A DNA stretch of 64,000 nucleotides, from the NCBI GenBank assembly GCA_026724425.1, contig JAIUCV010000023.1, positions 7,445,958 through 7,509,957 of the forward strand, written 5' to 3'. Position numbers and translations under genes: made by a program. Under the pieces are notes generated by a model that was not told the origin of the DNA, searched no databases, and saw only the letters and a program-made list of their open reading frames with translations. Every line of letters starts with the position of its first letter. Positions within the stretch are counted from its first letter, which is position 1. Of this stretch, positions 10,888 to 22,233 are shown piece by piece. This stretch comes from Erythrophleum ivorense (lineage: Eukaryota; Streptophyta; Magnoliopsida; Fabales; Fabaceae).

Positions 10888-12007
10888 ATATTGGTACAAT
10901 AGGGATGGACTCTTTAGAGCACATCAAAAAATTAAATGCACAAGTATATATTATTAACAACTACTTATTATGTTAATAACGGTTCTTTGAATGTATTGGT
11001 AACATTTCACTGATGTATTGGTATTAGTTATTAATGGTAAACAGTATATAGTACCAACACCTTGAGCAAACAGCTATTCAAGAAACTTATAACAACGGCT
11101 CAAGGTAAAAGTAAGTACACACTGTTACTATAAGTAACGGGTTAATGAGGAAACAATTAGTAACTAATGCCCAGATCTGGAATTCGTGATGAACATTATC
11201 AGCACAATAAGTAACCATTATTAATATACACCAATGTATTTAACTCCTTAATATCCACCATAAAATTTGCATATATCAATCGCAATTTTTGACTGCAGTA
11301 ATTACACCTGAAATAATAATACCCCAAAAAGGAAAAAGATTATGTACTTTTCTTTAATATGTTAATCTATATATATCTTTCATTTAAAAAAAAACTAGAG
11401 AAAACTAACCGTCTCCACTTACTTTGAATTACTAATTCCAACATGCTAGCTTTTCTTTATTTTAATTCAACCACAACAAAGTATTTATCCAGAAAAAAAA
11501 AAGTTCAACTACAACAAAGCAAGAAACTTTAATGCAGAAGAGAATTAAATCAAGACATCTTTAAACGGGGGCAAATTATTTTGTTGTCTTTTTTTTTATT
11601 TTAGATTTTATGAAAGGCAACAAACTCCAATTTAGGGATTGAAGGACAATTATTAGAAAATGAATCTCAGGATTTATGTGTAAATCAAGAGTTTGATTTA
11701 TTTGCTGTGTACTTTAAATATCAATTTACAAACATTGTTGTTTGGGAAATTTCTTGTACTTATAAATTTCATTGTTGGATTTTGGGTATTCCTATTGACC
11801 CAATATATGATTTAATCCAACTTGTTAATTAAATTAATTAAATTTATGGAATAATTGTTGTTTAAAAGTATCGAAATAATTAATGATTGGAATTATTATT
11901 ATCTAATAAATAACCTATATCTTGAATTTTTTAAATTCAAAATAAGCTATCATATCCTATTAGTTTAAAAATAGATTATCTATATAGGACATAAAATATT
12001 CTATCCT
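10888..12007. other. Non-coding stretch with GTTAC/GTAAC-type short repeats
   Basis: 10920-11250 contains repeated GTAAC, ATTGGTAAC and TTACTA motifs in both orientations. Its inverted form resembles 32590-32830 (shared GTATTGGT and ATGTATTG blocks), so both may be remnants of one unclassified repeat family. The rest is AT-rich with no open frame of note. Confidence 0.4.
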
Positions 12008-12300
12008 ATTGGTTATTTAATTTTTTTTAAAGAAAAAGGAAGAAAATATATGCACAAATAACATAGAGAACACAAATAAATAAAAATAAAAATGATTTTT
12101 CTTTTAAAGATTTGGATGCCTGCTGTGAAAGTAAGATATATTATACTATTGGTTATCTAATCTCCTCTAAAGAGAGAAAAAAAAAGATATATACACAAAT
12201 AATAATGCATTTATAGATTTCAGAACACAGAAAATACACAAAATGAAAATAAAAATGATTTTCCTTTTACAGATTTAGATGCACCTGTGAAAGTAAGTGC
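12008..12300. repeat. Two imperfect tandem copies, period about 140 bp
   Basis: Both copies start ATTGGTTAT (12008, 12148) and share the blocks CACAAATAA, AAAATAAAAATGATTTT, CTTTTA-AGATTT and CTGTGAAAGTAAG. The second copy has a short extra segment around GCATTTATAGATTTC. Confidence 0.65.
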
Positions 12301-12828
12301 TCCAAAAGTTTCAGTTACATTTTGTTCAAACAAAATTTTTTATAATATAGCATTTTACATTATCAAAAATTGTATTGCATTCTTATAATACTGTATTTAA
12401 ACAGTACTCGAAGAAAGGAAACAACTGCAGAAGAGATTAGAGATGACTGCTAAAGCTCTGCAATAGAAATAAATTGAGGGAGGGTCCAAAAGGAAGCAAG
12501 ATGACAACAAAGAATCCCAAATAAGATGCGTGCAATCAGATCATATATAAGTGGGAATGAGTTGGTGCGCTCTCATTTAGCAAAGAAAAAGAGGACATCA
12601 TAATATTAAGTAGGATATATTATTATAATAAAGGAACTGATTGACAAGCAAGAAAGTGGGAATCTGTTGCAATAACTCTCTTACAGCTCAAAAGATATAG
12701 AAAGTCTAAGACGTTGTTTTAACCCGAAAGATAAAGAAAGACTACCTACCCAAAACCTAGCTTTCACTAAGCGTTAATTTTGTAAAACTTAAAGAATTAA
12801 TTAATTGAACCGCCAAAAAAAAAGCTAA

Positions 12829-13100
12829 ATCATAAACTTTTCATAGAGATTGGAGTACAAATCATATTTAAACAATTCAAGTTTAGCTAATCAAAAGTCA
12901 TCACCTCACAAATGAGAATTTAATAGTAAGATTTTATTTAATAAAAATATGATCGACACAAAACAAAACAAAAATCATATTTAACTTTTTATAGAAACTG
13001 AAGTATAAATCATATTTAACTGTTAGGATTTAGCCAATTTAAAATTACCACCTCAAGTCAATAATAGAATTCTATTTCATAAAAAAATGATTCGCTCAAA
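12829..13100. repeat. Two diverged tandem copies, period about 148 bp
   Basis: Shared blocks: AACTTTT-ATAGA-A-TG-AGTA, AAATCATATTTAA, TTTAGC-AAT and CACCTCA, first from about 12829 and again from about 12977. Non-coding. 13101-14511 beyond it is AT-rich and holds nothing I recognise. Confidence 0.55.
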
Positions 13101-14511
13101 TATTTAAATGACCAATGAGAATTTTATATATGAGCAATTTGATGACAAAGAAAACTGGAGACAACAAATTGCACACTTTGTTGAAACCTACAACAATGAT
13201 TGAACATGAAATCACAGGGCGAAGCAATTCGTGTACTCTATTAAAGAAAATGTCTTCAACTAAAATGACTTAAAGCTTAGATCAATTGGTAGATGGAACA
13301 ACTAGAGCCAGAATTCCTTTATCAATACTACTACTACGAGAAATAAGACTTTTTGGTTACTTTCACGTGCCAAATAAATTTTGTGAGATTGTCATTGAAG
13401 GTAAACAATCAAAGGTAAACTTTCAGTGGGGACTTGGTGACTTTAAACAAAATTAATAACTAGTTCAATCCTAATAAAAAAATATTCTGTTTCATTCATT
13501 GAGTAATGAAATTAATGTTGCTCATTTGGCCACTAAGTGAGATTCTTTCTTGTTTACCATTGTTGTATTGAGGTACAGTCATGAGGAAATCTCATGTTAG
13601 ATGGAAATAAAATTTGAGAGGGGGTATACATAAGTAAGAAAAATCCATAGATAACGCCATAAAGTTTTTTATTAAAATGTGATGTTAAACTCACTTATAT
13701 AAGCTCTTAATCAAAATTGAATGGCAAAGACTCAACAGTTTAAGATCTCTCTAATAACTCAAGCTCTCCTAGATGGGCTCGAAGATCCAACATATTGAAC
13801 CTATATTGAAGTTGTCGTGGCAGATTATGTTAGTGAAATAGGTCCTTATGCATCTCAATTTGTTTATTGGATGTTTACTCTGGTGATTTAAACTTTTGGT
13901 CAATTTTAGCATCCAATTTCGTATGTTGATCTTAAATGTTTCCATACCACCTAAAATAACATTTTGTTCGCTTCCCCGCAATCCAAATCTATCTTTTCCA
14001 CTCATACCAACCTATACTTCTTCCTTTTATTCCACTCTTACATTGTCTATTTACTATTTCCAAAAAACACACACTCCAGCACACTGATACAATATCACAA
14101 TATAAATTTTCTTTTATTCCAAGTATTTTAATTTGATTAATACTTTATTAATAAAGTAAATAAATAAAGTTTTATTATCTTTCTGCGTCTGACACAAAAT
14201 ACTAGAATTTGAGTGCTCATAATTAAGTCTGGTTTGGTTTGGTTTGAAGCTTAAACTAGAATCAAATTGGCATCGCCGTCTTCACAAATTTTTTGAAAAT
14301 CCAAACCAAACTATGGGAAATTGAGAAACTGAATCATACCCACCGGTCATTCTTATAAGCCATGGTTTTATTACTTTCTTCAGTTCAATTTATCAATATC
14401 TTTTAATTAATTGTCATGAATTTAACTAGACATATCACAAGATATTAAAAAAATAATGTCCATTGTGATATAAAACCTTATAATATACTTATCTTTCCTT
14501 CATCTCTAGAT

Positions 14512-14711
14512 GATGCAAGTTATCAATTAAAGATTGCAGACTTTGTCCTATCTAGAACCAAAGAAGAGAACATTAATGTTCACTCTTGGAGATTTTGATT
14601 TTTCAGGGGAACTCCGAATACATGTCTCCTAAATCACTTGTCTTAGGACTGATTGAAGCTCCTTTGGATATATAGGCACTTGGGTGCATAGTTATAGAAA
14701 TGATCACTAGG
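14512..14711 (+). pseudogene. Protein kinase fragment (MAPKKK-like C-lobe), dead
   Basis: Plus-strand translation gives kinase subdomains VII-IX: YQLKIADFVLSRTKEE, then after an interruption EYMSP and a LG-C-V-EMIT segment. The DFG magnesium-binding motif reads DFV (14539-14547), the next conserved block is broken by TGA at 14596-14598, a one-base deletion shifts the frame in the TPEYMSP region, and the DIW codon is TAG (14673-14675). The order of motifs is that of Ser/Thr kinases and best recalls plant MEKK-type MAPKKKs (inference). The homology stops exactly at the CACTA insertion at 14712. No upstream catalytic loop or downstream C-lobe was recognised. Confidence 0.78.
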
Positions 14712-16311
14712 CACTACAAAAAATAACATGGGTCTAGCCGTGATTTTTTAGTAGTTTTTGCTACAGTTCTAACCGTAGTTAAATTGTCTAGTCATAATTA
14801 CACAATTCATGGCTACCTGGTCTATGGAGAATCACCATGACAATTGGCATTACCACCCATTAAGTTTACAAATGCAAAAAGAATGTGTCCCTGTAAAGTT
14901 TGATCCCTTTTTCGTCACTAATTGAAGTTTCAAAAATCAAACTAAACAATTATACAAACCAAGGAGTTCATATAGTTCTCACTTCTATTGAGTGAAAATT
15001 TATATGATTCAAATAAATATGGATTAAGCTCAAGCATTGTTTATGGTTTGAGCCATTACTTAATAATTAATGATGAGCGAAAATTAATGTGAATTTAGAT
15101 CAAATTTTGGCCTCACTTTATGGACCCGGATGACCATAAGGAATGCGTCCATGGAGTTTGTTTCCACCCAAATTAGAAGAAACACAAGCATCTCATTTAT
15201 GAGGGATGAATTGGATGCATTGTTTATAGTATGGCTGGTAGTAGCATTGTGGAGCAAGACAAATTAAGCCACGCCACAATAATAGTTTTCCAAATTGAAG
15301 ATGTTGGAAAAAAAAAAAGGCCAAATGAAATTTGACGTATCAAGATATATAATGCATTTAAATATAAATTAATTAATTATTAATTTTTTTTAACACTTAC
15401 GAAGAGGTGGATAAATCATAATAGCTCACTTTTAACCTTCACTGGTAGCATTGTGGAACAAGTGAAGCTCAAATATTGGAATTTGGAGTTTGCCAATCCC
15501 TAGTTTTCCAAATGAGAATTTAATTGGAATGAATTTTGCTATGGATGAGTAATACTAGCTTAGAGACCTTACATAGCCAAGGGTTTGCTACAAAAGGTAA
15601 ATGCAGAATGTTTATCATTGCTTTCAATTGTTCAGTGGAAAAAATTCATGCACACGGCAGCAACAACCAATGGTATTAAAAAATAAAAACTAAAAAAATA
15701 AACCCACAAGTAAGAGAGAAGCACAAGTCACAATGGCATAAGAATAAGACAAATCTTTTTTAAAAACCCAAAAAAAAAATCAAAATCCATCAATGGCAAG
15801 GAAGCAAAAGAGAATGGTGAGCATGGTGGGAATTTGAAGCTAATCTAAAGAGCACCGGTGATGACAACGTGGATGGAGATGGCGAGGGTGGAGGTGGAAG
15901 GCGAGCAGCGATCTACTCGTGGCTACTAGAGAATGGCTAGCTTGCATAGATCTAGTTGTAATATGCATCGGTTTGGGAGGGGACGACAGAGATGAAAGAC
16001 AAGAGATGAGTCGAGAGTTGAGACACAATCAAGAGAGTCGGGGGGACAACAAAGATGAGTTAAGAGAGATGAGACGATAATGTAAATTTTGGAGGGGAGA
16101 ATAAATGGACTTAACCATGATTAATTTAAGGCTTAACCACAGTTATTGTATAATCATAGTTAAGCTCTACAACTGCAATTAATAACTGTGATTAAGCCAT
16201 TGCAAGGCTTAACCACAATTATACAATAACCGTGGCTAGGACATGCTTAACCATGATTGTTAATAATTATGATTAAGACACTATCTCTAAAACACAATTT
16301 TTTTTGTAATG
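14712..16311. mobile_element. Non-autonomous CACTA element, 1600 bp
   Basis: Left end CACTACAAAAAATAAC; right end reads (reverse complement) CATTACAAAAAAAATTG, the same terminus with one G-to-A change. Flanking triplets AGG and AAG fit a 3 bp duplication with the same type of change. Both ends carry the many subterminal CTTAACCAC/TTAACCATG repeats and CTAGCC motifs shared with the large CACTA at 43931-57627. No transposase sequence is present; small frames inside are low-complexity shadows. Confidence 0.75.
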
Positions 16312-16731
16312 AAGTTACTTACATGATGGTAACTTTAGAAGACCTCATGTTCAAACTAGCAATAGAAAAAAATAAAAAATAAAAAAATCCACCAAAGATA
16401 TCAAGTAGATTGAGCCAAAATTGTAAATATTTTTTTAGTAAGTGTTTCATTGTGGACCGCAACAAGAGATGGATGGCTAACATGCTTCTCAACCATCATT
16501 TTATTCTTTGTCATTAATTAATTTTGTTAGTTAAAATATATCATCTTATTTTCTGGGATTTATATATTTTTCAAACTTTGGATGTATAATATGATCTTAA
16601 TTTGTTTCTGTTCATATTGTGGCTAGTAATCTCTTAATTTTCTAGGATCGAATGATTACTTGGGGCAATGAATTATTTATCTTTTCTAGTTTGTAAGACT
16701 GACATTATTATTGTCGTCGTTGGTGTTGCAG

Positions 16732-16908
16732 GAAAATCATGTAAAATCTAAATATGCAAAAAAACAAAAGGTGATGATGGTGGCCCAAATAAATTCCAGC
16801 AAGAGCTCAGGCCCAATTTCACAAATCACCGGGGGAGCTGCCCAGGCCATCGTTACCGAATTCTGGTTTTTATTGGTTCTGTTTTTTTTCTTTTTGGGAC
16901 CTTTTTAA
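16732..16908 (+). other. Possible orphan last exon, unrecognised 58-residue tail
   Basis: After a TTGCAG acceptor-like site the frame runs to a TAA at 16906-16908. It encodes a basic stretch (HVKSKYAKKQKV), a polar Ser-rich part, then TGGAAQAIVTEF and a very hydrophobic end (FLLVLFFFFLGPF) that could be one membrane segment. There is no in-frame ATG and no recognised upstream exon. It could be chance: the hydrophobic end comes from T-runs. I do not recognise a family. Confidence 0.2.
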
Positions 16909-19596
16909 GTGAAAATAATAAATATTTTGTCATTTTTCTTAATATCAATGATAATTATATATGATTTTTAATTTTTTTGTGATTGAAAATGCTGCTGTAA
17001 TAATTATTATTGAATATTGAATATTATATTACATGAGATTATGAACTTATTTTATTTAATAATGTTTCAAATAGATTTCATATATTATTTTATCATGTTC
17101 ATCTTAAATTACCTATTAATTTATTTTTATTATTTTATTTTTAATCTATTGTCATGTTAAATGATGTATGTAATTAAAATATGTTATAAATATTATTATT
17201 GGTTTAATAACAATTCAACTACAATTCAATTAATAGATCTTAAACCGTTTTATTTACTGTTTTTATGACTAGTCTCATTTTTAAAACATTGGTAACAATA
17301 TAAGAAGCTTTTTATATATTCTACCCAATGGGTGGGAAGTTACTTTAAAACAATACAAAGTTATTTAAGGCATTGTGGTCCATGTTAGATATAGTTGTCC
17401 ATTATATAATAAACGGTTGGGTATATTCCAAATTTATATAATTTGCTAAACTGAAAACACCATATAAAAGCCCCCAACTGTAGATATTGGACCTGGGTTC
17501 AGATCTCAAAGACCCCTCAGATTTTCGTATAAAAAAAAAAAAAGGCACCCTTTAGATGAGCTGGGTGTACTGTTTTTTTTCTTTTTTTTTTACTGATTTG
17601 ACTTCTCATATGCTGCTATGCTATCTTGCCATGCATTTGAGCTGGTTTGCATGTTTTACCCTTAACAGAAAAGGACCTGGGCTATTTGCTTTTTTTTTTT
17701 TTGGGTTTTAAGTAGTTAAAAATTTTTATACAAAATTTGGACATGAAGTATACCAACTAAAAAGATTTATTGTTATGTTACTTAAAAATATATACAACAC
17801 ATATATTTTAAATTTTTTAATCTTTGTTATGTTCAAATATCTTATAAAAGACGTGTTGAAGTATATTAAAAAAATTAAAATTTTCCCATCTCAAATCCTG
17901 CAAAATTTTTCCAATTCAATGGGAGTGGATAAAAATTAGCATATAAGCAAACAAAGATTGACCCAAAAAACAAGATGCCAAGGTTGATCTCTAAAGTGGG
18001 GTGATCACTAGTACAAATTCTTAACATAAAAATATTCAAACTCCCAAATAGATAATTACGAACTTTTCCTTTTTTTTTTTTCTTTTGGTTAGCACTAGAA
18101 TATTCTCCCACTCAGCAGGTGAACAATTAATCCCACCGGATACTACCAATTGCCATAGGCGGGGACCTCTCCCAAAAGTATTTTTCTCCATACACAAACC
18201 TAAGTCGAATCTAGGACATTTTAAAATACTCGGGCCTCTTCCACTTAGACTGACTCATGTTGGTTATGAAGGTTTTAATTATGTTTGTCAGGTGAGCTAA
18301 ACCGTGTGAGAAACTACAATATTTTTTAAATCAAATATATTGGTTGAAATCACCCCAAACGTTGGCCGTTACCACGATCTAGTAATGTAAAGTCTGATCA
18401 TCTCAAAAATGAATTTACTAAATGCCTCCTTCTAGAATCTAGAATACAGGCGCAGGAGGATGTGTGTGTGTGTGTGTGTGTGTATAATCAAACAAACAAA
18501 CACCAAGAGGTGATGTGCATCTGTTACAGAGTGCAATTATGTTCATATTAGATTGCATAAACATTGTCCTCTCATGTAGAAAATAGTCAAATGACATACA
18601 AAAAACTAGTATCTAACAAATTTCGAAGTAATATAACGTTTACTAATTTTTAAAAGAGAAATTGCACTTGTTTATCTTAGTCTTTGTTTTTAATTGTAAT
18701 ATCTCCTCAATTTAAAGAAAAAATACAATCAAACTAATTTCACTGTAATAAACTCATTTATTATCTTAATTTAAAATTTTTAATTGTGTAAATTAACTAA
18801 TATGCCTTTTTTTTTAATATCCATTTGCAATACTAGTTATCTCTTCCAATCAATTCATCCATGGCCTTAAAATTTTACATCTCCAAAACTCGCCTTGCAA
18901 ACAAGCTTTTAGGTTAATAAAATTTGTCGGACTATATACACCACGTTTGATACATGGCTTTGTCCCTTCCGTAGAAAATCAAGTTCTAAAAAAACTAGTG
19001 AGTAGCCCTTACCAAAATTTGGTGAGCCCCATAGTAAATAAGACTAATAATAATAATAACATCTTGCTACAAGCTATGAATAATAAACTAAAATTTTACA
19101 TATATGTATGTGTATATATATACATATATATATATATTGATATAAAAAATGTTTATTATATCCTTGTAATTCAAGGTGACATTTGAATATTTTGAAATTC
19201 AATGATCTCATGAGTTTCATTAACCTTGAAATTTGTTTACATGATGAGCTTTTGGGAATTGTAAAATTTGAGAGTTATGGATAAATTAGTTGGAAAAGAC
19301 TAAGAAGCGGGCAAAACGGGCATAAAAAATAAAAAGGTATTTTAACAATTTTATTTTGTTGTAGTCTTTTAAGTTTAAATGATAAAGGGACTTATTATGA
19401 CGGGGCTAATAGATTAGAGAGTAAATTGCAATTTTTTTAAATTAAGAAAAATATTATAATTGGAGAGACAAAGATCAAAGTGAGTAAATAGTAAATACAA
19501 TTTATCTTTTGTTTATTTTCAAATGAAAACACTAAAGTTTAATATACTTATAAGAATATATATATATATATATAGTTACAACAATTATTATTATTG
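16909..19596. other. Gene-free AT-rich stretch
   Basis: Contains a (TG)11 microsatellite at 18461-18483, TA-rich runs at about 19100-19138 and 19556-19574, and several T/A homopolymers. 17190-17300 resembles 58400-58500 (shared TTTTAAAACATTGGTA), an unclassified dispersed repeat. No coding signal seen. Confidence 0.5.
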
Positions 19597-20283
19597 GCTA
19601 AAGTATACTTTTAATCCCTCTTAACTTTACTTTAGTATCATTTTTTTATTAATTTTATTTTGTTCTAATTTCATTCATTAACTTTTCTTAAGTTTTACTT
19701 TAGCCCCTTAATTCTATTTTGTTCCAATACGATTTCATAATTTTATTTTAAGTTTTACTTTCTTTCTTTAATTTTATTTTGTTCCAATTTCATTCCTTAA
19801 TTTGACCTAAAACTTTACTTTTGTCCCTAAATTTTATTTTGTTCTAATTAATTCTAAATTATCTAATATTTTCATTTTTTTCTTCAATTTATGTAGGTGT
19901 ATTGGCACTAGGAAGATCAAGATGCACGCAGTAAATTGTGGTAGAAACAATATTTTAATAAGTAAATCTAAGTTAATAAAAAGTAATTAAGGTTATGTCA
20001 CAGATAAACCCCACAATTTTTTTATTAAGCATTTTAATTTGATTATATTACAAATATATATTTAAATGATTTTTAAAAATTAAGGACCAAATTAGAATAA
20101 AATAAAATCAAGGGATGAAAATAAAATTTAAGATAAAATCAAAAAAACTAAATTAAAATCAAATGAAGTTAAGAAAATAAAATAAAATTTAAAGTAAAAT
20201 TAAAGAATTATATTAAAACTAAATGAAATTAAAATATAAAAGTAAAACTTTAAGTCAAATTAAAGGATTAAAGTACATATCTT
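19597..20283. repeat. Fold-back element with arms built from short internal repeats
   Basis: The left arm (about 19597-19870) is rich in TTTTATTTTGTTCCAATTTC and TTTACTTT units repeating every ~50-60 bases. The right arm (about 20060-20283) is its inverse, with GGACCAAATTAGAATAAAAT and AAATTTAAG-TAAAAT units. The outer ends pair (AGTATACTTTTAATCC against the inverse of GATTAAAGTAC). The central ~190 bp is unrelated. No coding capacity. Confidence 0.6.
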
Positions 20284-22001
20284 TGTAAAATTAATCAATA
20301 TAAAAACATCTTTACAACATTAATCAATATGTTGAATTTAAAATTCCCTCACCATTGAATTAAAGTATGAACATAACTTTTAGGGTCTCTATATTTTAGA
20401 CCTAAAATTCCTCAGACATCTTGCTATTTTTGTTGTTTTAAAATTCTTAATATATAGAGAAAATTGTTTTTCGTTTATCCACACAATGTCACCACTCATT
20501 TTTTTTAAAAAAACTATAATTAAAGATAAAAATTAGAGTGAATAAATATATTTTTTTCTAATTTGCAGGAAGAAATGAGGCGTAAGGCACATCTGGCCAA
20601 GACACTTTCATTTCAGCCAAGTGCCAATCCACTTTCCTAATTAATTAATCTTACAAGTTTGTGGTTCGTGAACATAGAGTCGTTCAATGTTGATAATTTG
20701 TTCTATGCATCATTATTTATTAAATAGCACTAAAGAATTGCATGGTTAGGTGAATGCTGATGGACATGGCAGCAAACACAGGATTAAAAAAGAAAAAAAA
20801 AACACTGCATGTTTGTTTAACCGATGACAAGTAGAATCTCTTAATTCCTATCAAAGCAATCTCATTATTTAAAACACAGGTTGATAACTTAATATTGTTG
20901 AAATCGAATGGATATACCATGATCAATTTTAATTTCCATATGTGTATGTTTCATAAATTCTATCTTTGTAAACCCAGAAAATTGAAAAACAAAAATCTGG
21001 AACCGAATAGTTCCTGTGTTTAAATTTGCTTTGTCTTTTCAAATTCAAATAAGGCAAAAACTATAGTGTGAAGATGCACAAGATATTGAAGGGTGAAAGT
21101 TAAATAAAGTGATTGTTCCTTTGCCACACCATTCTAACTTCTCGTTTGTTTTATTTGCCTACTTTTGTTAATTCACTCCTTTTCTTTTGTTATTTATTTT
21201 AGCGTTTTGCTTAGCCACAGCAGGGATATATAGCGACATGAGTTAGATAGACATAAATGACTCAAGATTATATGGTATGGGCAGCAATACACGATATTGC
21301 CATCATGGGAATATATAATATGCTGCACTAACAGGTACGTTTGGTGTAGTTATTAACAAATCCATTACATGCTATTGTATAAGTTAGGTGAATGTCCCAT
21401 TTTGTTCGTGGGTGGGTTCTCTTTACATTCATGTGTTCATCAGTTTCAACCCAACTCCTCAATTAGTTTCTTTAGATATTTAAGAATTTTGGTGCACGAT
21501 TATTCGAAATGTCTGCGGAATAGATATTCAAGGTTTGCTTGGTCCACTTTTCCGAACAAATTTTTTTTGAAAAGTACTAATTTTGGTTTAAGGCGTTTGA
21601 CCAAACTTTCAAAAAATATGAACTCCTTCTGAATGGTAGTAGAAGAAATTTTTCTACCATAGGAAAAAGCAAAAAATTAGAACTAAAAAAAGTAAAAAAT
21701 TGAACTTTTCTTTTACAATAGAAGCAGAATTTTTTTTTTTGTTTAAGAAGACAATCATATAGCCCCGCTCAAAATCATTAATTACCATAATTATCTCTAA
21801 CACTTTTTACCAACCCTCTTAAATATATGTCCCATTCAGTAATTTGATGGTAAAAATCATTTTTTAAAAATTTCCAAACATAATAATATTAATTTAAATG
21901 TTTATCAGATAATTTTATCAAACACAAGTGGTTTCTCTCTCACAATATTTCTTGTAAAACTCTATTTTAAAAAAATTGAAAATAGTAAAAAGTCTACAAC
22001 A
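20284..22001. other. Gene-free stretch
   Basis: No gene recognised. A short frame following a CAG at about 20569 (EEMRRKAHLAKTLSF) could be an exon relic but has no partner exons. A TATA-like and T-rich composition dominates. Confidence 0.35.
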
Positions 22002-22233
22002 ATCTTGTTTAGATTATGATGTTTTTATGGTCCGTTAGATTGAAAGGAATATAAAAAATGGATGGGTAAAGATAAGTGGAATAAAAATAACTTTTTTATT
22101 TTTACTTTTAAAAGATAATTTTATAGTTAAAATGATAATTTAATAAATAAAATAATAATTATAAGAGTATAATAGATATTACATAAGTTATATAAAAAAA
22201 AATGCGTTTAGATCACAATGAACCAAACAAGAT
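22002..22233. mobile_element. Small MITE-like element, about 232 bp
   Basis: Ends ATCTTGTTTAGATTATGATG and, inverted, ATCTTGTTTGGTTCATTGTG are terminal inverted repeats around an AT-rich core. The TTGTTTGG-type end resembles hAT or Harbinger MITEs. I could not settle a target duplication. Confidence 0.5.

Noticed and set aside
15840..16028. Minus-strand 62-codon His/Ser-rich frame
   Set aside because: Inside the non-autonomous CACTA, low complexity, no homology recognised.
17460..17600. tRNA B-box-like GGGTTCAGATCTC and nearby A run, possible SINE
   Set aside because: No convincing A box at the right distance and no flanking duplication.
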